From the NCBI GenBank assembly GCA_963824935.1, contig CAWGRF010000002.1:110958-174957 (forward strand): 64,000 nt of DNA, given 5' to 3'. Below the pieces are notes generated by a model that worked only from the letters and a program-made list of their open reading frames with translations, made no database searches and was not told where the DNA came from. The position numbers and the translations under genes were made by a program. This stretch comes from JACCZX01 sp963824935 (GTDB taxonomy: Bacteria; Pseudomonadota; Gammaproteobacteria; Burkholderiales; Burkholderiaceae_F). Of this stretch, positions 8,455 through 17,116 are shown one piece after another (the first letter of the stretch is position 1; each line of letters starts with the position of its first letter).

Positions 8455-9630
8455 ATGCGTAACCCGATTGCAAACCTGTTTGTAGGACTTTTTTGCGCTG
8501 CATTGCCGGTTGCAGCGGGCCTGGCAGCACCAGCGCCGGCGCCTTCGTTGACGAAGGTCATGGTCGTTGCCGATCAATCCGACGAGGGCTCGGACCTGTT
8601 GCCAGTCGCTGTCGTCGGCACCCCGCTGCAACGCGCGCTCGGCGGCAAAGTCGCCGTTCTGCCGATGCGCGACATGCACGATGCGATGCGGGCGACGCGC
8701 ACCGGCGAGTACGACGTCATCGTGGGCCCCGCGCACGTGGCGGCATCAGCGCTGGTCTATGGCTATGAGTTGATCGGCTCGACGGCGGGCCAGACGAAGT
8801 ACGTCCTGATAGGCGCGCCGACGATGAAGTCGCTGGCGGATTTGAAAGGGCGCCGCGCGTATTTTCCGGGACAGGATTCGCTGCGCAGTTATGTCGCGCG
8901 CGGCCTGCTGCAGCAGGAAGGAATGACCCCGCGTAACCTGAAGCAGGTCACCTATGGCCAGACCAGCGGCGCCGGATTGATATCCGTGGCGGGCGGCGGT
9001 GCCGAAGCCACTGTGGCGCTCGAAAGCGAGTGGAATGAGTGGTCGAAGATCCATCCGAAGAGTGGTGTCGTGCTGGCGACTTCGCGCGATATGCCGGGCG
9101 GCATCACCGCCGTTGTCAAGAAAGACACGCCCGAAAACGTGCGGCGCGCGGTGCTGCAATGGCTTGCCTCGCCCGACAATCTGATTCCGAACGCGGGGCG
9201 CGTCGTCCCGGCGTCCAACCAGGCCCCCTATGAGTACGTCGCCAGCCTCGGATTGTTCACGCCATCCGAGATCAGCGGCGTGACGCGGGTGACGGCGCGG
9301 CAAGCGTACGAGTTGAGCCAAAAGGGCGCGCGGCTGGTCGATGTGCGGACTGAACGCGAGTACGGCGCCAAACACGCGCGTGGATCGATACTGATCCCGT
9401 ACGGAGAAAAGAGCCTTAAAGCGATCGACTTCGATGCGAAGCTTGATTCGTTCGGCGGCATCTCCAAGCTCGATAAGGCGCAGCCGGTGATCTTCTTCTG
9501 CAATGGCGCCGAGTGTTGGAAGTCATACAAGGCGTCCAAGGTTGCGCAGGAATCCGGCTTCAAGACCGTGTACTGGCTGCGCGGCGGGATGCCGGAGTGG
9601 AGCGCCGAGAACCTGCCGACGAACCCGTAG
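8455..9630 (+). CDS. periplasmic phosphonate-type binding domain fused to a rhodanese domain
   Basis: A 391-residue secreted protein. A signal peptide (hydrophobic NLFVGLFCAALPVAAGLA, then APAPAP) leads into a PhnD/TAXI-like type 2 periplasmic-binding domain at about residues 35-265. Its features are EYDVIVGPAHVAASAL, LADLKGRRAYFPGQDS and YGQTSGAGLISV. The C-terminal 110 residues are a rhodanese domain with LVDVRTEREY and active-site loop CNGAECWKS (Cys349). The combination suggests an exported sulfur- or ligand-handling protein, but the ligand is unknown. GGGAGG at 8441-8446 supports the ATG at 8455. It is a single-gene unit, as far as the spacing shows. Confidence 0.8.
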   Translation: MRNPIANLFVGLFCAALPVAAGLAAPAPAPSLTKVMVVADQSDEGSDLLPVAVVGTPLQRALGGKVAVLPMRDMHDAMRATRTGEYDVIVGPAHVAASALVYGYELIGSTAGQTKYVLIGAPTMKSLADLKGRRAYFPGQDSLRSYVARGLLQQEGMTPRNLKQVTYGQTSGAGLISVAGGGAEATVALESEWNEWSKIHPKSGVVLATSRDMPGGITAVVKKDTPENVRRAVLQWLASPDNLIPNAGRVVPASNQAPYEYVASLGLFTPSEISGVTRVTARQAYELSQKGARLVDVRTEREYGAKHARGSILIPYGEKSLKAIDFDAKLDSFGGISKLDKAQPVIFFCNGAECWKSYKASKVAQESGFKTVYWLRGGMPEWSAENLPTNP

Positions 9631-9745
9631 AATTCGTCGTCTCGATGCAAGCGACGCCAGCGCGTTGCTCGCACCGGACCGACTGAGGATGGCGGGCTGG
9701 AGCAGCACGGGCGCCCGCCAAGAGGCGACGGCTAGGAAAGGCTGA

Positions 9746-10474
9746 GTGACGACGCAGGCTCTGTTTCGCGAAGATGCCTATCTGCGCGAGTGCGACGCCG
9801 TTATCACACGAGTAGCGGACGATGGCGTTGAACTGGATCGGACGGTTTTCTATCCGCTCGGTGGAGGGCAGGCGGGTGACGCCGGCTTTCTGACGACGGA
9901 GAGTGGTGCGCGGTTCCGCCTAATCGATGCGCGCAAGGCGAAGCGCGACGATGCCACGCCCGACGACGCGCTGCATATCATCGATCCGGCGAGCGAGTGG
10001 CGCGATCAGCTGGTTCCAGGCACCCGCGTGCGCGCTGAGATCGACTGGGATCGGCGCTACCGGCATATGCGCTTTCACACCGCGACGCACCTTCTGTGTG
10101 CCGTGGTCAAGCAGCTGGTCGATGGCTGCAGCATTACGACCGACTATGCGCGCCTCGACTTCGCGATGACCGACCTGCTCGAAAAGCAGCGTGTACAGGA
10201 AGGGCTTGACGCGCTGATCTCGGCAGCAATTCCAGTGTCGTGCGAATGGATAAGCGACGACGAGATGCGCGCGAACCCACAGCTCGTGAAGTCGATGAGC
10301 GTCAGCCCACCCATCGGCTTTGGCCGTGTCCGCCTGATGCGCGTACACGATGTCGATCTGCAACCGTGCGGTGGCACGCATGTCCGCAATACGTCGGAGA
10401 TCGGTGGCGTTCGGGTCGCGAAGATAGAGAAGAAGAGCGCTCGAACGCGGCGCGTAGTGCTCGAGTTTGCTTAA
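9746..10474 (+). CDS. alanyl-tRNA editing protein (AlaX type)
   Basis: A 242-residue free-standing editing domain related to the AlaRS editing and C-terminal regions. It hydrolyses mischarged Ser-tRNA(Ala) or Gly-tRNA(Ala) in the cytosol. The zinc-binding HxxxH (FHTATHLL) and the second site C-G-G-T-H-V are both present. N-terminal DRTVFYPLGGGQ corresponds to the family's substrate-binding glycine loop. The start is GTG with AGGAAAG upstream. It converges with an initiator tRNA gene, separated by a hairpin terminator. Confidence 0.92.
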   Translation: MTTQALFREDAYLRECDAVITRVADDGVELDRTVFYPLGGGQAGDAGFLTTESGARFRLIDARKAKRDDATPDDALHIIDPASEWRDQLVPGTRVRAEIDWDRRYRHMRFHTATHLLCAVVKQLVDGCSITTDYARLDFAMTDLLEKQRVQEGLDALISAAIPVSCEWISDDEMRANPQLVKSMSVSPPIGFGRVRLMRVHDVDLQPCGGTHVRNTSEIGGVRVAKIEKKSARTRRVVLEFA

Positions 10475-10483
10475 GAATTTCGC

Positions 10484-10512
10484 CAAAAAAATGGGCTTCG
10501 TCGAAGCCCATT
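10484..10512 (-). terminator. Rho-independent terminator for tRNA-fMet
   Basis: A nine-base stem (10490-10498 with 10504-10512; loop 10499-10503) lies between the convergent AlaX and tRNA genes. Read on the minus strand it is followed by a run of T (the A-run at 10484-10490 on the + strand), so it would end tRNA transcription. On the + strand only three T follow, so it is weaker for AlaX. Confidence 0.75.
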
Positions 10513-10519
10513 TGGATCG

Positions 10520-10596
10520 TGGTTGCGGGGACAGGATTTGAACCTGTGACCTTCGGGTTATGAGCCCGACGAGCTGCCAGACTGCTCCACCCCGCG
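10520..10596 (-). tRNA. initiator tRNA-Met (CAU)
   Basis: A 77-nt cloverleaf on the minus strand with encoded CCA at its 3' end. The acceptor begins CGCGGGG and pairs with CCCCGCA. Position 1 (C) opposite position 72 (A) is mismatched, a hallmark of the bacterial initiator. The anticodon stem has three consecutive G:C pairs (GGG/CCC) around anticodon CAT at 10560-10562, the second initiator hallmark. The T-arm GGTTCAAATCC is standard. Confidence 0.96.
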
Positions 10597-10810
10597 GCAA
10601 AATCGAGTCGCAGATATTACACGAGCGGTCCGCCGAACGTCGTAGGCGGCACATAGCATGTCGGCATGGGCTAACCACTCGTCAGGCGCCCGTCGGGAAT
10701 CGAGCCGCGCGAGTCAGCCGTAAGCATGATTTATCGCTTTATGCGTTATGTGCTTTCATTGAATCCCGAGGTAGAGTTCGACGGCGGTAGGCGTGTAACT
10801 GGATGGACGG

Positions 10811-11274
10811 ATGATCATGAAACTGCTGAACCTTCCAATCATCGTCAAAGCTGCATTGATGTCGGCGCTAGTCCTGGCGACGGCGTCCGCGAGCGCGTTG
10901 CCGATCTTGCGCTGGGAGACTGCACTGCAGCAGTCCCCGGACGCTCAGATCGTCTTGTTCGATAGCGCGGCGGGTCTGGCGAGAGGTGGTCAAGTCTCGA
11001 TCAGCGCTACGGATGAGATGCTCTTTTCGCACATGGGGCGCAATGGTGGGCATCACCAAATCGTCGCGTTCCGCGGCGAAGACGATTCGGTCATGATCGG
11101 CTACTACGCAACGGGCCCGTGGGCCAAGACACAGCTGCTGCGCTACTGGCAGGACACGCCTGTTTTGCCCATCGTTGAGACAGTGTCCGGCTTGCCCGAA
11201 CCGTCTACAGTTGCGTTGCTCGCGCTCAGCTTGTTCGCTGTGCTCACCTTGAGACGTCGTCATACGACCGCTGA
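10811..11274 (+). CDS. PEP-CTERM sorting-domain protein (stop codon missing in this sequence)
   Basis: A short secreted protein, about 155 residues. It has a signal peptide (KAALMSALVLATASASA), a mature part with no recognised domain (it includes GQVSISATDEMLFSHMGRN and YYATGPWAKTQLLRYW) and a C-terminal sorting signal. The signal is PEPSTVALLALS followed by a hydrophobic helix and LRRRH. XrtA would cut at such a PEP motif. In the given sequence the frame stays open through a strong terminator and into prsT. A one-base change near 11260-11270 would give the TGA at 11272, which is used here as the probable end. Start could also be the Met at 10817. It is the only clear XrtA substrate in the window. 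Confidence 0.7.
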
Positions 11275-11298
11275 CGTTTCGTGCTCCAACGGAAGAGA

Positions 11299-11322
11299 AG
11301 CGGCTTCGGGCCGCTTTTTTTT
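11299..11322 (+). terminator. Rho-independent terminator after the PEP-CTERM gene
   Basis: Six-base GC-rich arms (11299-11304 and 11310-11315) around a TTCGG loop are followed by eight T (11315-11322). This separates the PEP-CTERM gene from prsT and argues that the long open frame joining them is not a true fusion. Confidence 0.88.
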
Positions 11323-11422
11323 GCCCGCTATCCACGCATCAGGCGTTGGCCGCGGCGGCGATCGGTATCCTTCGCTCCGCGAGCAAGCAGCGCTTGCTCG
11401 TCGGATATATGAAGCATTGCGT

Positions 11423-13837
11423 ATGAGCTGGTCTTTCTGTCTCGCCCGCGGTGAGAGGCGGCGATGGCTTCTGGCGGCGCTCGCTTTGGCGCTGCTTGGT
11501 TGCGCAAAGGAGAGCCCGGATCGGCTTGTGGCGTCTGCTCATCGCTATCTCGCTCAAGGGGAGACCGCTGCGGCAGCAATTCAGGTGCGCAACGCCCTAC
11601 AGCAAAAGCCGGAAGACGGTGCGCTCCGACTGCTACTGGGACGCATACTGCTGGATAGCCGAGATCCAGTTTCAGCCGGCCACGAGCTCCGCAAGGCGCT
11701 GCAGTACGGACAGTCGCAAGATTCGGCGCTGCCGCTGTTGGCGCGCGCGATGCTCGAGCAAGGCAAGGCTGAAGAACTGCTAAGGGAATTTGGCCCAGGT
11801 GCGGGCTCAGCTCCGGGTGCACGTGCGCTTACTGCGCCAGAGTCGGAAGCCGCGTTCAAGTCAGTACTCGGCCAAGCGCAGTTGCTCACCGGACGAACAG
11901 CGGATGCGGCATTGTCTTTCCGCGCTGCCGCGTCTGCCGTACCTGGTGATGTGCCGGCGCAAATCGGGCTCATTCGAGTCCAGGCCATCGAAGGCAAGCT
12001 GGAGGAGGCAGCGCAAGCGGCAGAGCATTTGAGTGCCGCGCACCCGCATTCAGCCGGAGCGCACATGTTGGTCTCGGATCTGCGATCGCTGCGCGGGGAT
12101 CGTGCCGGGTCCATCGCAGCGCTTGAACAAGCCGTGCGCGCCGAGGGCAGGGACGTAGCGGCGCGCTATGCGCTGGTGGCAGCATTAATCGGCGCGCAGC
12201 GATTTGACGCGGCAGCGACGCAGTTGGATGAGGTGCGCAAGCTCGCCAAGGGTGAGCTGCAGATTCAGTATTTCGATGCCTTGATAGCGCTTGGCCAGAA
12301 CAACCTCGTCAAAGCTCGCGATGCATTGGCGCGGATGCTGAAAAGCGCACCAGAACACGTGGCAGGCCTGGTACTGGCAGCCGCCGTCGAGCTGCAGGCG
12401 AAGCAGCCGTCCGCGGCAGAGACGTATTTGCGCAGAGCGATCACGCTGGCGCCGCAGCACATGGGTGCGCGACGAATGCTGGTCCGCACGTACTTGGTTT
12501 CCGATCAGCCTGCGAAAGCGCTTGAAGCTCTGCAGCCACTATTAAGCGACCGCTTCGGAACCGACCCTTCGCTTGCGATGCTGGCGGGTGAAACGTACCT
12601 CGCAAACGGAGCGATGCGCGAAGCGTCCGATTATTACAAGGTTGCTTCCCAGCAGGCTGCACAGAATGCCGTCGCGCGGATGCGCTTGGCGCAGATCGCT
12701 CTTGTGACAGGCGACGCCGAGGTTGGCATCAAGGAGCTCGAAGCGCTGACAGCCGCCGCGGGTGCGCCGACGCAGGCGGATCACGCGCTAATTACCGGTT
12801 ATATGCGCAACAACCAGCTGGATCGAGCGCTGCAGGCGGCACAACGTCTCGCAGCAAAAGAGCCGGATCGTCCATTGGCCTATCAGCTGCTGGGTTCGGT
12901 CTATGTGGCTGCAAAAGATTTCTCAGCCGCGCGCGAACAGTTCACCAAGGCGCTCGATGTGGCGCCTGGTTATCTGCCGGCTATTGCCGGGCTGAGCAAT
13001 CTCGATATCGCTGCGAACCGGCCGGCCGATGCCCGGCAGCGCTTCGATGCCGTCGTTGCCAAGGAGCCGGCCAACGAGCAAGCCCTGCTTGGTCTGGCAG
13101 GTGTGATGGCCAGGACCGGGGCGCCGGCGGCGGAGATTGCCAGTACGCTACAGCGTGCGATCAGGGCCAATCCGCAGTCGAGCAGCGCACATCTCGCGTT
13201 GATTGCACACTTTCTGCGGCTGAAAGAAGCGAACCTGGCGCTGTCGGCCGCGCAGGAGGCGCGCGCCGCACTGCCAAACGACATCCGGATCCTGTATGCC
13301 CTTGGACGCGCGCAGGAAGCAGCGGGGCAGACCAACCAGGCAGCCGATACGTTTAACCGACTGGCATCACTCAAACTGCCGTCGACGTTGCCGTTGATGC
13401 AGTCGGATCTGGCAGAACGTGCACTGCGGGCGGGCAATCTGTCTTCAGCCGCCGCGCTCTACCGGGATGTTGTCGAACGAGATCCGAATGATTTCGTTGC
13501 GCTTAACAATCTCGCGTGGGCGGCCGGGCAGTTGGGTGACCCGAAAGCGATCGAATATGCGCAACGAGCGGCGCGAATTGCTCCGCAAAACGCAGCCGTG
13601 CTGGAGACGCTGGGCTCTCTGTTGGTGGCCAAGGGAGAGGTCCGCAAAGGCGTCGAGTACCTGCGCAAGGCGGCCGCACTTGCCCCCGAGCGCCCAGAAA
13701 TCCGCCTCAGCTATGCGAAGGCGTTGATCAAGGCCGGCCAGAAAGACGTCGCCCGGTCAGAGTTGGAAGCGTTGCAGGCGACTGCTGCCGATTTCGCGGG
13801 CAAGTCCGAGATCGCGGGTGTGCTAAAGAGTCTTTAG
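11423..13837 (+). CDS. prsT: XrtA/PEP-CTERM system TPR-repeat lipoprotein PrsT
   Basis: An 804-residue lipoprotein made almost entirely of tetratricopeptide repeats. The start at 11423 gives an Arg-rich n-region, the helix LLAALALALLGC and the lipobox LLGC, then CAKESPDRLVASAHRYLAQGE, as in the family of TPR lipoproteins beside exosortase loci. Repeats run to the end, for example NNLAWAAGQLGDPKAIEYAQRA. It is thought to act as an envelope scaffold for export or assembly; this is family knowledge. It opens the locus and is followed by the nucleotide-sugar dehydrogenase 19 nt after its stop. Confidence 0.9.
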   Translation: MSWSFCLARGERRRWLLAALALALLGCAKESPDRLVASAHRYLAQGETAAAAIQVRNALQQKPEDGALRLLLGRILLDSRDPVSAGHELRKALQYGQSQDSALPLLARAMLEQGKAEELLREFGPGAGSAPGARALTAPESEAAFKSVLGQAQLLTGRTADAALSFRAAASAVPGDVPAQIGLIRVQAIEGKLEEAAQAAEHLSAAHPHSAGAHMLVSDLRSLRGDRAGSIAALEQAVRAEGRDVAARYALVAALIGAQRFDAAATQLDEVRKLAKGELQIQYFDALIALGQNNLVKARDALARMLKSAPEHVAGLVLAAAVELQAKQPSAAETYLRRAITLAPQHMGARRMLVRTYLVSDQPAKALEALQPLLSDRFGTDPSLAMLAGETYLANGAMREASDYYKVASQQAAQNAVARMRLAQIALVTGDAEVGIKELEALTAAAGAPTQADHALITGYMRNNQLDRALQAAQRLAAKEPDRPLAYQLLGSVYVAAKDFSAAREQFTKALDVAPGYLPAIAGLSNLDIAANRPADARQRFDAVVAKEPANEQALLGLAGVMARTGAPAAEIASTLQRAIRANPQSSSAHLALIAHFLRLKEANLALSAAQEARAALPNDIRILYALGRAQEAAGQTNQAADTFNRLASLKLPSTLPLMQSDLAERALRAGNLSSAAALYRDVVERDPNDFVALNNLAWAAGQLGDPKAIEYAQRAARIAPQNAAVLETLGSLLVAKGEVRKGVEYLRKAAALAPERPEIRLSYAKALIKAGQKDVARSELEALQATAADFAGKSEIAGVLKSL

Positions 13838-13856
13838 TGCGCATCCATCTTTTCGC

Positions 13857-15155
13857 TTGGAGGACATCATCGACACCAGTGTGGTTGCCATCATCGGGCT
13901 CGGCTATGTGGGGTTGCCGTTGGCGGTCGAGTTCGGGAAAAAGCGCCGAACCATCGGACTTGATGTTTCGGCGGCGAAGGTCGAGGCATATCGCAACCAC
14001 CGTGACCCGACCGGTGAGGTCAGTCGCGAAGAGTTCGCGGCGGCGACCCGACTTGAGCCGACCACCGATGCCGCGCGACTGCGCGAAGCGGACTTCGTCG
14101 TCGTAGCGGTGCCGACTCCGATTGATGAAGCGCATCAGCCGGACTTTGGTCCGCTGGTCAGCGCAAGTGTGGCGGTCGGTCGCAATCTGAAGCAGGGCGC
14201 CACCGTCGTCTTCGAATCGACCGTTTACCCCGGTGCGACCGAGGAAGTCTGTATTCCTATTATCGAGCGCGAGTCCGGTAAACGCTGGAAGAGCGATTTT
14301 TTTGTCGGCTATTCGCCCGAGCGAATTAATCCCGGTGATCGCGAACACACGCTGACGCGCATCGTCAAGGTCGTGGCGGCCGATACTCCGGCCACGCTCG
14401 AACGGGTGGCGCAGATGTACGGGTCAATCATTTCTGCCGGCGTTTACAAGGCATCAAGCATCAAGGTCGCCGAGGCCGCCAAGGTGATCGAGAACACTCA
14501 GCGCGATCTGAACATCGCGCTGATGAACGAGTTGTCGCTGATCTTCCACCGGATGGACATCGACACAATGGAAGTATTGCAAGCAGCCGGAACGAAGTGG
14601 AATTTTTTACCATTCAGACCCGGACTGGTCGGCGGCCACTGTATCGGTGTCGATCCGTACTACCTGACGCACAAGGCGGACAAGCTCGGATATCACCCGC
14701 AGGTGATACTGGCCGGGCGGCGCATCAACGACGGCATGGGCAAGTTCATCGCCGAGCAAACTGTCAAGAGCTTGATTCAGTCAGGCGTGGCTGTAAAAGG
14801 TGCACACGTGATCGTGCTGGGCTTGACTTTCAAGGAAAACTGCCCGGATTTGCGTAACTCGAAGGTGATCGACGTCATTCGCGAGCTTCAGTCCTACGGT
14901 GTTGCCGTTACTGTGCATGATCCGGTCGCAGACCCGCAGGAGGCGCTGAGCCACTACGAGCTGCCGCTTGCCTCGTGGGAAGATCTCCCTCGCGCTCACG
15001 CGCTGGTTGCCGCAGTTGCTCACGAGGTATTCAGGCGCCGCCCGGTTGACGAGCTAATGGAAAAGCTCGTTCCCGGCGCACTCTATGTCGATGTGAAGTG
15101 CCAGGCGGATGCCGACGCGCTGCGAAGCCGCGGCGTGACGGTCTGGCGACTCTAG
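13857..15155 (+). CDS. UDP-N-acetylglucosamine/galactosamine 6-dehydrogenase (TviB/WbpA type)
   Basis: A 432-residue nucleotide-sugar dehydrogenase that oxidises C6 of a UDP-HexNAc to the uronic acid with two NAD+. The Rossmann motif IIGLGYVGLPLAVEFGK, VAVPTPIDEAHQPD, YSPERINPGD and catalytic Cys in GGHCIGVDPYYLTHKA match the Vi-antigen TviB type rather than UDP-glucose dehydrogenase. GLTFKENCPDLRNS marks the C-terminal domain. The start is uncertain: a TTG at 13857 overlaps the GGAGG that would normally be the ribosome site, so the true start may be a little downstream. It supplies acidic sugar for the polymer. Confidence 0.9.
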   Translation: MEDIIDTSVVAIIGLGYVGLPLAVEFGKKRRTIGLDVSAAKVEAYRNHRDPTGEVSREEFAAATRLEPTTDAARLREADFVVVAVPTPIDEAHQPDFGPLVSASVAVGRNLKQGATVVFESTVYPGATEEVCIPIIERESGKRWKSDFFVGYSPERINPGDREHTLTRIVKVVAADTPATLERVAQMYGSIISAGVYKASSIKVAEAAKVIENTQRDLNIALMNELSLIFHRMDIDTMEVLQAAGTKWNFLPFRPGLVGGHCIGVDPYYLTHKADKLGYHPQVILAGRRINDGMGKFIAEQTVKSLIQSGVAVKGAHVIVLGLTFKENCPDLRNSKVIDVIRELQSYGVAVTVHDPVADPQEALSHYELPLASWEDLPRAHALVAAVAHEVFRRRPVDELMEKLVPGALYVDVKCQADADALRSRGVTVWRL

Positions 15156-15164
15156 AGCGGGCGC

Positions 15165-15212
15165 TAGTCCCAGCGGCAAGTGGTAGTCCCAACGGCAAAC
15201 GGTAGTCCCCAA
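15165..15212 (+). repeat. 19-bp tandem repeat, about 2.5 copies
   Basis: Units at 15165-15183, 15184-15202 and a partial third from 15203 share TAGTCCCARCGGCAARYGG. They start ten bases after the dehydrogenase stop and lie upstream of the eps operon. No inverted symmetry is obvious within a unit. Function is unknown; it may be a small VNTR or protein-binding array. Confidence 0.7.
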
Positions 15213-15453
15213 GCGCCGCGACAAAAACGTGGGATGCCCAGTCGTCGGAATTCGACCGGCGGCCATTGCTCCGCACCATTCGGCCGTATACGCTTTTTCT
15301 TGCTGTACGTATCGCTCGCGATTTCACATTTGGCGACGCGTTTTCCTGCGGTCATTTCGCCAAGTGTTGTCAAAATGTTGTTTAATGGGAACAAGCGCTG
15401 CTACAGCGAGTGCTAATGCGGCATCGGGCGATGAACTGTCCGGCAACACTGCG

Positions 15454-15495
15454 TGAAACTTTCGTCATGCTCGGTAGCATTGTTGAAACTTTGCG
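15454..15495 (+). promoter_or_regulatory. candidate eps promoter region with a paired TGAAACTTT repeat
   Basis: The 422-bp gap between the dehydrogenase and epsB contains two copies of TGAAACTTT, at 15454 and 15484, exactly 30 bp apart (about three helical turns). The second overlaps TTGAAA at 15483, which could serve as a -35, with an AT-rich TAAATT about 16 bases on. This is a plausible start point for the long + strand operon, but no regulator site is recognised. I see no sigma-54 type GG-N10-GC here. Confidence 0.35.
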
Positions 15496-15577
15496 CAGCC
15501 ACAATAAATTGCGATCTGTCCGGGACGAGGCAGAGTGACTAATAGGGGAATCGGGACGGGGAAAGAAAGGAACTGCA

Positions 15578-16975
15578 GTGCTGAGTTTGTCACGTCGTCA
15601 ATTTTCGGCCGGGGCCCTGACCGAAATGGCGGTGTTCGCCTTCTGTTGCACCTCGACGATGTTGCTGGCCGCGCTGTTGCACCTGGGGCCGTACGGCATC
15701 GGAAGCGTGTCAGTTGTCGTTCCCGCTATTCAGTTTGCGCTGATCATGACCGCGCTGGGCGTCGTGTTCAGTCTGTTTCGCGTCGGTGAGCCGAAGTCAC
15801 TATCGGTCGTATTCATCCGCACCGCGATCGTATTGGCGGTAGGATTTCCAATCGCGTATGTAGTATTTGGCCATGTGACGGGCGGCTCGCTCGCTCGCCA
15901 GATTCTCGCATCCGCCAGCTTGTACGCGCTCGCCAGCGTCGTGCTGATCCGAGCAGCAATATCCACGGTGCTGGACACAGGCATCGGTTTGCAGCGCGTG
16001 CTGATTGTGGGGACCGGCCCTGAAGCGCTCGCCGTCGAGAGAGCCATCAATCAGATGGGTCCGCGCCGGTCTGTGGTTGTCGGTTTCTATCCGACAGGAA
16101 CGGACGATGATCCGGCAGGCGTCAATGTCGGCGGCACTGCGTCGCGCTTTCCACGCTCGATCGAACTGCCTACGATCGTTGAGCGCTTTAAGGTCGACGA
16201 GGTCATCGTCGCCGTGCGCGAGCAGCGTGGCGGGGTCCTGCCGATTCGGGATCTGCTGGAATGCCGCGTTTGCGGCGTGCCGGTGCACGATCTGTCGGCA
16301 TTTTACGAGCGTGTTCGCGGCGAAGTGCCGATCGAATCGCTGAAGGCAAGCTGGCTCATTTATGGTGACGGCTTTGCGCAGCATGCCACTCGCACGCTCG
16401 TCAAACGGGTGTTTGATTTGGTGCTTGCCAGCCTTCTCCTCGTGCTCGCCGTGCCGGTGATGGCGGCGGCGGCATTAGCCATCTTCGTGGAAAGCGGCGC
16501 GCCGATATTCATTCGGCAGCAACGAGTGGGTCGCCATGGCCGGCCGTTTCTGTGCGTCAAGTTCCGCAGCATGCGAACCGATGCTGAGCACGATGGCGTT
16601 GCGCGTTGGGCAAGCGCTAACGACGCACGCGTAACCCGAGTTGGCCGGGTACTGCGTAAGCTGCGAATTGACGAACTACCTCAACTGTTCAATGTGCTGA
16701 GCGGTGAGATGAGCTTGGTTGGGCCTCGACCCGAGCGCCCATCGTTTGTGGCTGGCCTGAAGGAACAGATTCGTTTTTACGACCTGCGCCACAGTATCAA
16801 GCCCGGTGTCACCGGCTGGGCGCAAATACGTTATCCCTATGGCGCGTCGGTCGACGACTCGCAGCGCAAGCTGCAATACGACCTGTACTACGTCAAGAAT
16901 CATTCGCTCTCGCTGGATGCGCTGATTCTGGTGGAGACGGTGCGGGTCGTCCTGTTTGGCGAGGGCGCGCAATAG
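15578..16975 (+). CDS. epsB: XrtA-associated undecaprenyl-phosphate sugar transferase (EpsB type)
   Basis: A 465-residue polyisoprenyl-phosphate hexose-1-phosphate transferase. Four to five N-terminal hydrophobic segments come first, then a CoA-binding-like domain (VLIVGTGPEALAVERA). The bacterial sugar-transferase domain runs from about residue 270, with KRVFDLVLASLLLV, KFRSMRTDAE, RKLRIDELPQLFNVL, MSLVGPRPERP and KPGVTGWAQIRYPYGAS. It loads the first sugar on undecaprenyl phosphate at the inner membrane to start each repeat unit. Start is GTG with AGAAAGGA upstream. Its position and sequence match the EpsB of XrtA loci. Confidence 0.92.
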   Translation: MLSLSRRQFSAGALTEMAVFAFCCTSTMLLAALLHLGPYGIGSVSVVVPAIQFALIMTALGVVFSLFRVGEPKSLSVVFIRTAIVLAVGFPIAYVVFGHVTGGSLARQILASASLYALASVVLIRAAISTVLDTGIGLQRVLIVGTGPEALAVERAINQMGPRRSVVVGFYPTGTDDDPAGVNVGGTASRFPRSIELPTIVERFKVDEVIVAVREQRGGVLPIRDLLECRVCGVPVHDLSAFYERVRGEVPIESLKASWLIYGDGFAQHATRTLVKRVFDLVLASLLLVLAVPVMAAAALAIFVESGAPIFIRQQRVGRHGRPFLCVKFRSMRTDAEHDGVARWASANDARVTRVGRVLRKLRIDELPQLFNVLSGEMSLVGPRPERPSFVAGLKEQIRFYDLRHSIKPGVTGWAQIRYPYGASVDDSQRKLQYDLYYVKNHSLSLDALILVETVRVVLFGEGAQ

Positions 16976-17116
16976 CCGGATAGCCATGTTGGCCTCATCG
17001 AGGGCCTTGTAATAGACTGATTCACTGGGCGGGCAGCTCTTTGCCTTCATGGATTCCAGGTCGGCGCCGCTACGGCGCATGGCGTTAGGTACAAACTTTC
17101 GGCAAGGGAAAGAACG

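Noticed and set aside
10640..10665. Sigma-54 promoter before the PEP-CTERM gene
   Set aside because: A GGCAC at the -24 position is present, but ten bases later the sequence is GT, not GC.
9920..10678. Long minus-strand reading frame across AlaX and the tRNA
   Set aside because: It is a shadow of AlaX, crosses the tRNA and terminator and has no family motif. Similar antisense frames at 7471-8184 and 3212-3832 were dropped for the same reason.
10811..13837. One protein of 1008 residues joining the PEP-CTERM and TPR parts
   Set aside because: A strong terminator lies between them, the N-terminal part ends in a complete sorting signal, and the second part has its own lipoprotein signal peptide.
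15165..15212. CRISPR array
   Set aside because: The repeats are in direct tandem contact without spacers, and no cas gene is present.
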